From assembly GCF_001808185.1 (NCBI RefSeq), contig NZ_CP017668.1:62001-126000 (forward strand): a stretch of 64,000 nucleotides of DNA, in the 5' to 3' direction. A model generated the notes under the pieces. The model was not told where the DNA came from. It worked only from the letters and a program-made list of their open reading frames with translations, and made no database searches. Shown in pieces: positions 50,849 through 58,402 of this stretch (position 1 is the first letter of the stretch; each line of letters begins with the position of its first letter). Both the position numbers and the translations under genes were made by a program. Source of the DNA: Jeongeupia sp. USM3. Its GTDB lineage: Bacteria; Pseudomonadota; Gammaproteobacteria; Burkholderiales; Chitinibacteraceae.

Positions 50849-51198
50849 AGGGACGCGACGATCTCGCCGAACTTGAGCAGGTTGCCGTGCGGGTCGAGGA
50901 TGTACATTTCCTTCATCCCCCACGGCTGGACGACCGGCCCGCGGTGGCGCACGCCGCGGGCGACAAACTCGGCGTGCAATGCGTCGACGTCGTCGCTGCG
51001 CACGTAGCAGGAGGTGTTCTCGGCGATGTGTTTTTCGTCGCAGGGCCAGAAGTGCAGCTCGCAGCCGTCGCGCACGACGATCAGGTAGTCGGGCAGGTGC
51101 AGGTTGATGGTGAAGCCGAGCGTCTGGTAGTACGCCGCCGATTCGGCGATGTCCAGCGAGGCGAGCACCGGGACGGTGGCGGTAATGCGTCCGTTCAT
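50839..51198 (-). CDS. VOC-family (glyoxalase/bleomycin-resistance-like) protein
   Basis: 119 residues with the beta-alpha-beta-beta-beta halves of the vicinal oxygen chelate fold: VPVLASLDIAESAAYYQTLGF, ELHFWPCDE with a possible metal ligand, and HRGPVVQPWGMKEMYILDPHGNLLKFGE. Bleomycin-binding-type proteins look like this, but the function is open. The ATG at 51198 has GGAG 6 nt upstream. The stop overlaps the EAL gene's end by 10 nt (convergent). Confidence 0.85.
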   Translation of the reverse strand: MNGRITATVPVLASLDIAESAAYYQTLGFTINLHLPDYLIVVRDGCELHFWPCDEKHIAENTSCYVRSDDVDALHAEFVARGVRHRGPVVQPWGMKEMYILDPHGNLLKFGEIVASLQQ

Positions 51199-51248
51199 CA
51201 TGTTCTCCAGCAAGCAGCGTGCAATCGCACGGGTTATGTAACACTGAC

Positions 51249-51264
51249 GGTTGTTGCTACAACC
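51249..51264. promoter_or_regulatory. Inverted repeat in divergent VOC / hypothetical promoter
   Basis: GGTTGT - TGCT - ACAACC, perfect 6-bp arms, 17 bp before the ATG at 51281. Possible operator or hairpin. Confidence 0.3.
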
Positions 51265-51280
51265 GGACATCCCGACGGCC

Positions 51281-51679
51281 ATGCCTGCCGCCATCCGCAC
51301 TCCCTGCCCGCCGGGCGCCTGCGTCTGCGGGCGCGATGCGCTCGAGGACGATCCGTTCGCCGACTGCCGCATCCTGATGCTGACCCGCGACGAGGAGCGC
51401 CGGCTGGTCGAGCGCATCGAGCGGGCCTGCGACTACGCTGACCTGCAAAAGGTCTGCGCGCGGATGCAGGCGCAGCTGGGCGTGGTGCTGCGGATTGCGC
51501 CGGGGCCGAACGAGGTGCGCACGGTGCTCGGTTTCGATATCGCCTTCGATCCGCATCCGGGGCTGTGCCGCAAGACGCAGCAGGCGATCCCGGCCGCGGT
51601 ACGCCGCTGCCTGAGCGACAAGCCGGCGATTGCGTACGAAATCCTCGACACCCACAGCCTGTTCGGCCCGACTAGTTGA
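51281..51679 (+). CDS. Conserved hypothetical Cys-motif protein
   Basis: 132 residues, no signal peptide or membrane helix. N-terminus has PCPPGACVCGRDALEDDP with three Cys, then LMLTRDEERRLVERIERA (helical), and a mixed alpha/beta C-terminal part with GFDIAFDPHPGLCRKTQQAI. I do not recognise the family. The compact Cys cluster could bind iron or zinc. It converges on hmuV with an 8-nt overlap of 3' ends, so it sits at the edge of the hemin locus but is transcribed oppositely. An ATG-less extension to 51251 was rejected. Confidence 0.7.
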   Translation: MPAAIRTPCPPGACVCGRDALEDDPFADCRILMLTRDEERRLVERIERACDYADLQKVCARMQAQLGVVLRIAPGPNEVRTVLGFDIAFDPHPGLCRKTQQAIPAAVRRCLSDKPAIAYEILDTHSLFGPTS

Positions 51680-52457
51680 ACAAGACCAGCGGCCGGTTTA
51701 CATCGCGCGGGTGCGGAATCACCTCGGCGGCGACGCCGTAGACGGCAGCCAGCGTCGCCGGCGTCAGCACGCTGGCCGGATCGCCGCAGCCGACCAGTTT
51801 CCCCTGCGCCAGCAGTGCCAGCCGGTCGCACCATGCGGCGGCGAGGTTCACGTCGTGCAGGATCACCAGCACGCCGATCCGCTCGTCGCGCGCCAGTTGC
51901 CGCGCGCAGGCGAGCAGCGCCTGCTGGTGCTTCGGGTCGAGGCTGGCGGTCGGCTCGTCGAGCAACAGGAAGCGTCCGCCGTGGCTTTGCCGCGCCGCGA
52001 GCGTCTGCACCAGTACGCGGGCAAACTGCACGCGCTGCGCCTCGCCGCCCGAGAGCTGAGGGTAGCGGCGGCCGGCCAGGTGCGAGACGTCGGCCAGCGC
52101 CAGCGCGCGGATCATCAGCTGCTCGACTTCGGCTGTCGACAACTCGGGAAACGGGTAGGCGCCCATCGCAACGACTTCGCAGACGCCAAGGTTGAACGAC
52201 AGCGACGGCGATTGCGGCAGCACCGCGCGCTGGCGGGCAAGGTGGGCGTTGTCGAGTTTGGCCAGCGGTGTACCGTCGACCGACACCGTGCCGCGCTGCG
52301 GCGCCAGCTCGCCGGCGAGCATCGCCAGCAGCGTCGACTTGCCGGCGCCGTTGGCACCGAGCACGCCGACGACTTCGCCGGCGGCGAGTGACAGCGACAC
52401 GTCGTCAAGCACGACCTTGCCGCCACGTTCGATAAACAGCTGTTCGGCGAGCAGCAT
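51672..52457 (-). CDS. hmuV: Hemin ABC transporter ATPase
   Basis: Cytoplasmic nucleotide-binding subunit, 261 residues. Walker A GANGAGKSTLL, Q-loop VLPQSPSLSF, ABC signature QLSGGEAQRVQFARVLVQ, Walker B RFLLLDEPTASLD, His switch ILHDVNLAA. Closest in style to HmuV/BtuD-type ATPases. Powers hemin import with HmuT and HmuU. The start shares a base with the hmuU stop (TGATG); a longer in-frame reading upstream is an hmuU shadow. Last gene of the operon. Confidence 0.95.
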   Translation of the reverse strand: MLLAEQLFIERGGKVVLDDVSLSLAAGEVVGVLGANGAGKSTLLAMLAGELAPQRGTVSVDGTPLAKLDNAHLARQRAVLPQSPSLSFNLGVCEVVAMGAYPFPELSTAEVEQLMIRALALADVSHLAGRRYPQLSGGEAQRVQFARVLVQTLAARQSHGGRFLLLDEPTASLDPKHQQALLACARQLARDERIGVLVILHDVNLAAAWCDRLALLAQGKLVGCGDPASVLTPATLAAVYGVAAEVIPHPRDVNRPLVLFN

Positions 52458-53500
52458 CAGTGCCTCCGCTGCGCGAGCAGCCACAGGAAGAAGGGGCCGC
52501 CGACCAGGCTGGTGACGATGCCGATCGGCAGTTCGGCCGGGATCACGGCGATGCGTGCCAGCCAGTCGGCCAGGGTCAGTGCGATCGCGCCGGCAACGAC
52601 CGAGGTCGGCAGCAGCCAGCGGTGGTCGGCGCCGAGCGCCAGCCGCACCAGATGCGGCACGACGAGGCCGACGAAGCCGATCGCACCGGTCGCGGCCACC
52701 AGCGGGCCGACCAGCAGCGCCGTCAGCAGGATCAGCCGGCGGCGCACGGCCTTGAGCGGGAAACCCAGATGCAACGCTTCGCGCTCGCCGAGCAGCAGCG
52801 CGTTCATCGCGCGCCAGTCGCGGGCAATCAGTGCGCCGACGGCGATGGTCCACGGCGCAAGGCCGGCCAGCAGCGGCCAGCTGGCACCGGCCAGGCTGCC
52901 CATGTTCCAGAACGTCAGACTTCTGAGCTGCGTGTCGTCGGCCAGATAGGTGAACAGGCCGACCAAGGCGCCGCAGATCGCGTTGATCGCCACGCCTGCG
53001 AGCAGCAGCCCGGCCATGCCCGGATAGCGGCGGCCGAGGTGGTAGGCGGCGACGGTGGCGATCAGACTGCCGATGAAGGCCGACGGCGCCAATATCAGGA
53101 ACGAACCGCCACCAAGCACAATGGCGCCGACCGCGCCGAGGGCGCCGCCGGCGGAAATGCCGATCAGCCCCGGTTCGGCCAGCGGGTTGCGGAACAGTGC
53201 CTGCATCGCCGCGCCCGACAGCGCCAGCGCGGCGCCGGCCAGCGCGGCGAACAGCACGCGCGGCAGGCGCACGTCGAGCAGCACGCTGCGCCACAGCGCT
53301 TCGTCCGGACCGTCGGCCGAGAACGGCAGGCGGGGCAGTGCGGTCAGCGGGATGTGCAGTGCGCCGCTGCTGGCGGACAGCATCATCAGCGCGAGCAGCA
53401 GTGCCGCGAGCAGGCCGAGCACGCCGGCCGGCGTGCGCCAGCGCGAGGTTTTCGACGCTGCCGGCAGCGGGGAGGAAAGGGTGGAAGTCACGGAGTTCAT
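52457..53500 (-). CDS. hmuU: Hemin ABC transporter permease
   Basis: Inner-membrane FecCD-family permease, 347 residues with about ten helices. Landmarks: LLDVRLPRVLFAALAGAALALSGAAMQALFRNPLAEPGLIGI (split across residues about 75-115), GEREALHLGF coupling loop, and GAIGFVGLVVPHLVRLALG near the C-terminus. It forms the channel for heme delivered by HmuT. Separated from hmuT by 91 bp containing a strong hairpin; overlaps hmuV by one base. Confidence 0.95.
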   Translation of the reverse strand: MNSVTSTLSSPLPAASKTSRWRTPAGVLGLLAALLLALMMLSASSGALHIPLTALPRLPFSADGPDEALWRSVLLDVRLPRVLFAALAGAALALSGAAMQALFRNPLAEPGLIGISAGGALGAVGAIVLGGGSFLILAPSAFIGSLIATVAAYHLGRRYPGMAGLLLAGVAINAICGALVGLFTYLADDTQLRSLTFWNMGSLAGASWPLLAGLAPWTIAVGALIARDWRAMNALLLGEREALHLGFPLKAVRRRLILLTALLVGPLVAATGAIGFVGLVVPHLVRLALGADHRWLLPTSVVAGAIALTLADWLARIAVIPAELPIGIVTSLVGGPFFLWLLAQRRH

Positions 53501-53539
53501 GTTACACCGGGGAATTGCGGGATTGCGCGGGGCTCGGAG

Positions 53540-53587
53540 CCTGTTCCGTCCGGCACCGCATGCAGGTGCCGCAGCCGAACGGAACGG
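53540..53587. promoter_or_regulatory. Intercistronic hairpin between hmuT and hmuU
   Basis: CCTGTTCCGTCCGGCACC ... GGTGCCGCAGCCGAACGGAACGGG: a long imperfect stem with loop around GCATGCA and no T-run. More likely an mRNA processing or stability element that sets the binding-protein to permease ratio than a terminator. Confidence 0.55.
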
Positions 53588-53591
53588 GTCG

Positions 53592-54428
53592 TTAGCGGCT
53601 GGCGACTGCCGGCGCGGCCTTCAGCTCGCGCAGCGCCTGCGGCAGCCGCGGGCCGTAGCCGAGCAGCAGCAGGTCGTCCATCACGATCACGCGGCGGTTT
53701 TGTGCGGCCGGGGTCGTGGCGATGCCGGGGCGGGCCAGCAGCGCGTCGAGCCCGCCCGATGCGGCGATCGACGCGGTCGAGGTGATGATCAGATCGGGCT
53801 TGAGCGCCGCGATGCCTTCGAGCGACAGCGGCTTGTAGCCCTTCTGCTTCGCCAGCACGTTGCGATAGCCGGCGAGCTTGAGCATCGCGTCGGCGCTGGT
53901 GTCGGTGCCGGCGCCTTCCGGGTTGCCGCTGCGGTTGATCAGCAGCAGCGCGCGGGTCGGGCCGACCTGCCTGGCTGCGAGCGCATCGACCTGAGTGCGC
54001 AGCTCGGCGACCATCGCGCGGCCGTCGTTGCGCAGGCCCAGCGCTGCGGCAACGCCGTGCATGCGCTGCTCGAGCGCTGCGAGCGTCGGCGCGCTCGGCA
54101 GCGTGATCACGCGCAGGCCGAGGCGGCGCAGCTGCTCGATCGCCTGCGGCGGGCCGGCCTGGTCCGATGCGAGCACCAGATCGGGCTTGAGCGCGACGAC
54201 GCCTTCGAGCGAGAAGGCGCGGTAATAGCCGACCTTGGGCAGCGCCTTGGCCGCCTCCGGATACGTGCTCGACTGGTCGACGCCGACCAGCAGCTTGCCG
54301 GCGCCGAGCGCGTAGACGATCTCGGTCAGCGGGCCGCCGAGGGCGACGACGCGCTGCGGCGCTGCCTGCGCCGACAGCGAGAGGAACGCCAGTACGGCGG
54401 CGAGGAGGAGGGCAAGGCGCTGTTTCAT
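53592..54428 (-). CDS. hmuT: Periplasmic hemin-binding protein
   Basis: 278 residues. Signal peptide LALLLAAVLAFLSLSAQA. Class-III (BtuF-like) binding protein: RVVALGGPLTEIVYALGAG at the start, ALKPDLVLASDQAG and ALKPDLIITSTAS as the paired lobes, with a connecting helix between. It carries heme from the outer-membrane receptor to HmuUV. GAGG precedes the ATG; the gap to hmuS is only 7 nt. Confidence 0.95.
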   Translation of the reverse strand: MKQRLALLLAAVLAFLSLSAQAAPQRVVALGGPLTEIVYALGAGKLLVGVDQSSTYPEAAKALPKVGYYRAFSLEGVVALKPDLVLASDQAGPPQAIEQLRRLGLRVITLPSAPTLAALEQRMHGVAAALGLRNDGRAMVAELRTQVDALAARQVGPTRALLLINRSGNPEGAGTDTSADAMLKLAGYRNVLAKQKGYKPLSLEGIAALKPDLIITSTASIAASGGLDALLARPGIATTPAAQNRRVIVMDDLLLLGYGPRLPQALRELKAAPAVASR

Positions 54429-54435
54429 GTCAACC

Positions 54436-55476
54436 TCAGGCGGCGAGCGGTTCGTTGCACAGGTCGATCAGCAGCTCGCGCCATTCAACCAGTTCCGGCA
54501 CGCCCGGCTTGCGCACGCCGAAGAACTGGACGATCAGCTCGCCGGCGTCGTTGTACAGCTCGAGCGAGGTGACCCAGCCGTCGCTGGTCGGCTTGTTGAC
54601 GACCCAGCTGGTCGTGACCGATTCGGTGTTCAGGTGCAGGTTGAAGAGCGGGTCGAGCACGTTGTACCAGGGGCCGGTGCGCACGAGTTTCTTCACCGGG
54701 CCGCTGTGGATCTGCACCATGCCGCGGTTGCCGACGAAGCACATGATCGCCAGGCCGGTGTCGGCGGCGCGTTGCAGCATGGTTTCGACCGCGTCGTTGT
54801 CGACCTGCTGGGCCAGATCGTTGCCGACCGAGCGCAGCGCGCCGAGACGGCTCACCTTGTGTTTGCGCAGCATCGGGAAGAAGGCGTGGGTGTCCTTGAG
54901 GCCGAGCCAGGTGTCGCGCAGCGCGGCGGCGTCTTCCGGCGCATCCGGGGTGGCGTCCGGCGCGTACGGCCTGGTTTCCGGCCAGGTCTTGTCGCTGACG
55001 GCGAACTTGGTGACCAGCGCGTCGTAGGCGTCGTTGTTGCTGTTCTCGAGCAGGAAGACCTTGTGGACGGCCACGCCTTCGGCGTCGAAGAACTGGATGC
55101 TGCGGCGGTCGCCGTCGGTCACCGCGTAGAAGTAGGTCCACGAACTGAAGAACATCCGCAGGTCGATGTCGGCGCCGAGCACGAGGCCGATCGCGCCTTC
55201 GGCCTGGATGTCCTCGTACGTGCCCTTGCGCTCGTGCACGCACCATTCGTTGCGCGACAGCGCCATCACGTGGCCCAGCGTGCCCAGCTCCTTGAAGATG
55301 GCCTGCGCCGTGCCGGCGAGCTCGGTCGAGGCCACGCCACAGTCCGCGGCGATCAGTTGTGCTTCGGATACCGCAAGGCGGGCGGCGCGGTCGCGCGCGC
55401 GCAGCTTCGGTTCGGTGGCCAGCAGCGCCTGATAGCGGGTCTGCAGGGTGTAGGCGAGTTCTTTGAAGTTGCTCAT
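54436..55476 (-). CDS. hmuS: Hemin-degrading/transfer protein HmuS (HemS family)
   Basis: Cytoplasmic protein of 346 residues with two internal HemS-type repeats (LGTLGHVMALSRNEWCVHERKG in the first; GNDLAQQVDNDAVETML...FVGNRGMVQIHSGPVKKL in the second). HemS/ChuS/PhuS proteins accept heme from the importer and degrade or pass it to heme oxygenase. The ATG at 55476 has AAGGAG 9 nt upstream and a standard N-terminus (SNFKELAYTLQTRYQALL). Sits between receptor and binding-protein genes. Confidence 0.95.
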   Translation of the reverse strand: MSNFKELAYTLQTRYQALLATEPKLRARDRAARLAVSEAQLIAADCGVASTELAGTAQAIFKELGTLGHVMALSRNEWCVHERKGTYEDIQAEGAIGLVLGADIDLRMFFSSWTYFYAVTDGDRRSIQFFDAEGVAVHKVFLLENSNNDAYDALVTKFAVSDKTWPETRPYAPDATPDAPEDAAALRDTWLGLKDTHAFFPMLRKHKVSRLGALRSVGNDLAQQVDNDAVETMLQRAADTGLAIMCFVGNRGMVQIHSGPVKKLVRTGPWYNVLDPLFNLHLNTESVTTSWVVNKPTSDGWVTSLELYNDAGELIVQFFGVRKPGVPELVEWRELLIDLCNEPLAA

Positions 55477-55726
55477 TTCGGGTCTCCTTGGTGGTACGAG
55501 GCGAATGTCATCAGCATGGACGGCATCCTGCAAAAGCAAAGGCCGACCCGCGGGCGGGACGGCTGTGTGAGTCTGTGGCTTGAACCTGTTCCAGTCGGCG
55601 GGCGAGCCAAGGCAGGTCACGTTCGCCCGAAGCGCGGAAACCGGCATGGACGCGCGGGTCCACGTGGATTTCGGGCATCGGACGAGCGCGAGATGCGCAG
55701 GCGCAGCCGCCGAATGGGGCGGGTTT

Positions 55727-57949
55727 TTAGAAGCTCCAGTTCGCGTTGACCCGGAAGCTGCGGCCCGGCTGGGTGTAGCGGTCGACGATGATGCTGTTCG
55801 ACGTCAGCGCGCGGGTCGACGCGTCGGCGCCGTCCCAGTACTTCTTGTCGAAGACGTTGAACACGCCACCCGAAACGCGCAGGTCCTTCAGCGGCTTCCA
55901 CCACGCGGTCAGGTCGACGACGCCGTAGCCCGGTGCCGAGTACAGCGTGCTGCTCGACAGCTTGGTCTTGGCCGCGGCGGCGGTCAGCAGCGCGTCGGCG
56001 CCCCAGACTTCCTGCTTGTACGACAGGCCGGCGATCAGCTTGAGCGGGGCAACCGAATCGAGCCAGGTGTCGTCGGTTTCGTTGCGGCCGACGGTCCAGG
56101 CCAGCGAGCCCCAGCTGCGCCATGCGCTGGTGAAGCTGTAGTGCGCGGTCGCTTCGACGCCGTAGATCCGTGCCTTGTCGATGTTCACGCTCTGGTAAAC
56201 CATCGGGTAGCCCGGAATCCAGCCCGGATAGCTGCTGTTGATCGGGTGCAGCGTGTCGATGAAGTCCTTGTAGCGGGTATCGAAGCCGGTGATCGTGCCG
56301 CCGGCGTTGTCGTTGCCCAGACGCAGGCCGAACTCGTAGCCCGAGCTGGTTTCCGGCTTCAGGTCCGGATTCGGCACCAGCGTGTAGCCCTGCGCCGAGT
56401 TGGTGAACTGGCCATTGATTTCCAGCGTCGTCGGCGCGCGGAAGCCCTGTGCGTACTTGGCGAACAGCGTGGCCTGCTCGGCGAACTTCCACGTACCGGC
56501 GAGCGACGGCGAGATCTTGTCGTCTTCCTGGCTCTTCGGCGTCATGCCGATGCCCTGGCCGATCTGGCCCTGCAGCGAGCCGGCGTCCGGATTGTTGCGG
56601 TAGTTGTCGTAGCGCAGCCCTGGCGTCAGGGTGTAGCGGCCGCCGTCGAAGCCGATCTCGTCCTGTGCGAACAGCGCCCACTGCGTGACCGTGGTGTCCG
56701 GAATCGTGCGCAGGTTGATCGACGTCGACGCCGGGTAGCCGGCAGCAAACTCCTTGGTATCGGTCTGCCACCATTCGCCGCCGACCACCCATTGCTGGGT
56801 GATGCTGCCGCCGATGTTCTTCACCGCCTGGCCGGACACGCCGCGGGCGGTTTCGGTGTAGGTGCCGTCGCGCCAGTAGACCGGGTCGCGGGTGTTGCGG
56901 GTCTGGTCGCGGCGCTGGTCGCTGTCGAACTTCTGGTAGTACATCCGGGCCGATGCCGAATCGATCAGGCCGCCGGCCTGCGGTGCGGTGTAGTCGTACT
57001 CGAGCGAGACGCGCTTGCGTTCCTGCTCGTCGTGCGCCTTGCTCGACGTGATCGCGGTCGGCATCGGCGGCATCACCACGCCGAGTTCGCTGTACAGGTC
57101 GGTGTCGCTTTCGGTCTTGCGGTATTCGCCGGTCAGGCCGAGCTTGTGGCCGCCTTCGAAGTAGTGCTGCACCTTGGCCAGCGCATTCTTGGTCGTGTAG
57201 TCCTGCGGGTCCGGCGTGGTGCGGGTGTTCTTGTTCTTGCTGTCGTTGCTGCCCATGTTGTCCTGCTCGTGGCCCTTGCGGCCGCCGAGCTGCAGCAACC
57301 AGTAGGTGTCCTGGTTGACTTCGCCGGCAACGGCGCCGGACAGGCCGTAGCTCTTGTCGGCGCTGTCGTAGTCGGCCTTGACCTGGCCGCCGAAGGTCTT
57401 GCCGGCCTTGATCAGGTCGGTCGGGTCGAGCGTGCGCATGCCGACGACACCGGCGAGTGCCGACGAACCGTACAGCGTCGAGCCCGGACCGCGGACGATG
57501 TCGATCGCGGCGAGCGAGGAAAAGTCGACCATGTCCTGGCCGACGAAGGTGTCGCGGTTCGGGAACGAGAACACTTCCGGCAGGCGGACGCCGTCGACCA
57601 TCATCAGCACGCGGTTGCCTTCAAGGCCGCGGATGTTGATGTTGGTGCCGCCGTAGCGGCCGCTGCGCGACATGTCGACGCCCGGCTGCTCATGGTCGCC
57701 GAGGTCCTTGAAGTCGCGGATGAACTTCTCGTCCAGCGTCTTGCGGTCGGTCGTCGTGACCGACGGCGGCAGCTCGTCGAGGGTCTTTTCGGTACGGGTT
57801 GCGGTGACGACGATCGGCGACAGGCTGGCGGCGCTGGCGTCCTGCTTGGCCGGCTTGCCGGCGGTGGCCTGTTGCGGGACGGCGGCAAAGGCCGTTTGCA
57901 GTGCGCAGGCGAGCAGGCTGAGCACGAGCGGATGGGTGGAGCGGTTCAT
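55727..57949 (-). CDS. TonB-dependent heme/hemoglobin receptor
   Basis: Outer-membrane gated channel, 740 residues. Signal peptide LVLSLLACALQTAFA. Plug domain begins SLSPIVVTATRTEKTLDELP (TonB box IVVTATR) and contains NINIRGLEGNRVLMMVDGVR. The barrel has the heme-receptor FRAP and NPDL motifs (GFRAPTTLEING ... PNPDLKPETS) and ends in Phe (VNANWSF). The loop between FRAP and NPDL has no His, unlike Yersinia HemR. Start set at the ATG at 57949. Between hemP and hmuS. Confidence 0.93.
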   Translation of the reverse strand: MNRSTHPLVLSLLACALQTAFAAVPQQATAGKPAKQDASAASLSPIVVTATRTEKTLDELPPSVTTTDRKTLDEKFIRDFKDLGDHEQPGVDMSRSGRYGGTNINIRGLEGNRVLMMVDGVRLPEVFSFPNRDTFVGQDMVDFSSLAAIDIVRGPGSTLYGSSALAGVVGMRTLDPTDLIKAGKTFGGQVKADYDSADKSYGLSGAVAGEVNQDTYWLLQLGGRKGHEQDNMGSNDSKNKNTRTTPDPQDYTTKNALAKVQHYFEGGHKLGLTGEYRKTESDTDLYSELGVVMPPMPTAITSSKAHDEQERKRVSLEYDYTAPQAGGLIDSASARMYYQKFDSDQRRDQTRNTRDPVYWRDGTYTETARGVSGQAVKNIGGSITQQWVVGGEWWQTDTKEFAAGYPASTSINLRTIPDTTVTQWALFAQDEIGFDGGRYTLTPGLRYDNYRNNPDAGSLQGQIGQGIGMTPKSQEDDKISPSLAGTWKFAEQATLFAKYAQGFRAPTTLEINGQFTNSAQGYTLVPNPDLKPETSSGYEFGLRLGNDNAGGTITGFDTRYKDFIDTLHPINSSYPGWIPGYPMVYQSVNIDKARIYGVEATAHYSFTSAWRSWGSLAWTVGRNETDDTWLDSVAPLKLIAGLSYKQEVWGADALLTAAAAKTKLSSSTLYSAPGYGVVDLTAWWKPLKDLRVSGGVFNVFDKKYWDGADASTRALTSNSIIVDRYTQPGRSFRVNANWSF

Positions 57950-58085
57950 TGCAAGTCCTATGAGCAGTCGAAAGCGGTGCGGCTGCACCGAACGCGGCTG
58001 GCTTGCTGGCGGGGAGACCGGTCCGCCCACTGGCTGGCATGCGTGGGTTGTCGGCTTCGTTCGTTGCGACGAACGGGCCTTGTTC

Positions 58086-58247
58086 TTACTTGGTCAGAAT
58101 CAGCTTGCCCTGGCGGGTTTCGCGCAGGGTGTAACGCTCGCCGTTGTGTTCGATCACGACGGCGCGCTGCCCCTGCAGCAACTGGCTGCTGTTGAGGACC
58201 GGCAGGGTCGGGATGGACGGTGTGGTCGGGGGCGCTGGCTTGTTCAT
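58086..58247 (-). CDS. hemP: Hemin uptake protein HemP
   Basis: 53 residues, translated by hand from 58247 to 58086. The C-terminal part (QGQRAVVIEHNGERYTLRE-TRQGKLILTK) is the HemP domain; the N-terminus is Pro/Thr-rich linker. HemP heads hemin operons in many betaproteobacteria; in Burkholderia it is needed for induction of the receptor. First gene of the operon, directly below a Fur-box-like sequence. A 136-bp gap with a CGTTCG/CGAACG hairpin (58051-58068) separates it from the receptor. Confidence 0.92.
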   Translation of the reverse strand: MNKPAPPTTPSIPTLPVLNSSQLLQGQRAVVIEHNGERYTLRETRQGKLILTK

Positions 58248-58260
58248 GGGTGAGAATACT

Positions 58261-58280
58261 AACGCGAATTATTCTCATTA
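58261..58280. promoter_or_regulatory. Fur-box-like site before hemP
   Basis: On the minus strand TAATGAGAATAATTCGC aligns with bases 3-19 of the consensus GATAATGATAATCATTATC at 13 of 17 positions. Lies 14 bp upstream of the hemP ATG. Confidence 0.7.
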
Positions 58281-58343
58281 ACAAGATTTCTTACGGGGTG
58301 TCGTGTATTTGCGCCAGATCAAACATCTTTGCGCGAATCATGT

Positions 58344-58361
58344 AACGAGAATTGTTATCAA
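58344..58361. promoter_or_regulatory. Fur-box-like site before hutW
   Basis: AACGAGAATTGTTATCAA; GAGAATTGTTATC matches 10 of 13 positions of the Fur consensus half GATAATCATTATC. Lies 42-59 bp before the hutW ATG. Confidence 0.65.
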
Positions 58362-58402
58362 ATAGATTGATGGGCATGTCTTGAACCCGCTCAGGAGCCT
58401 GC

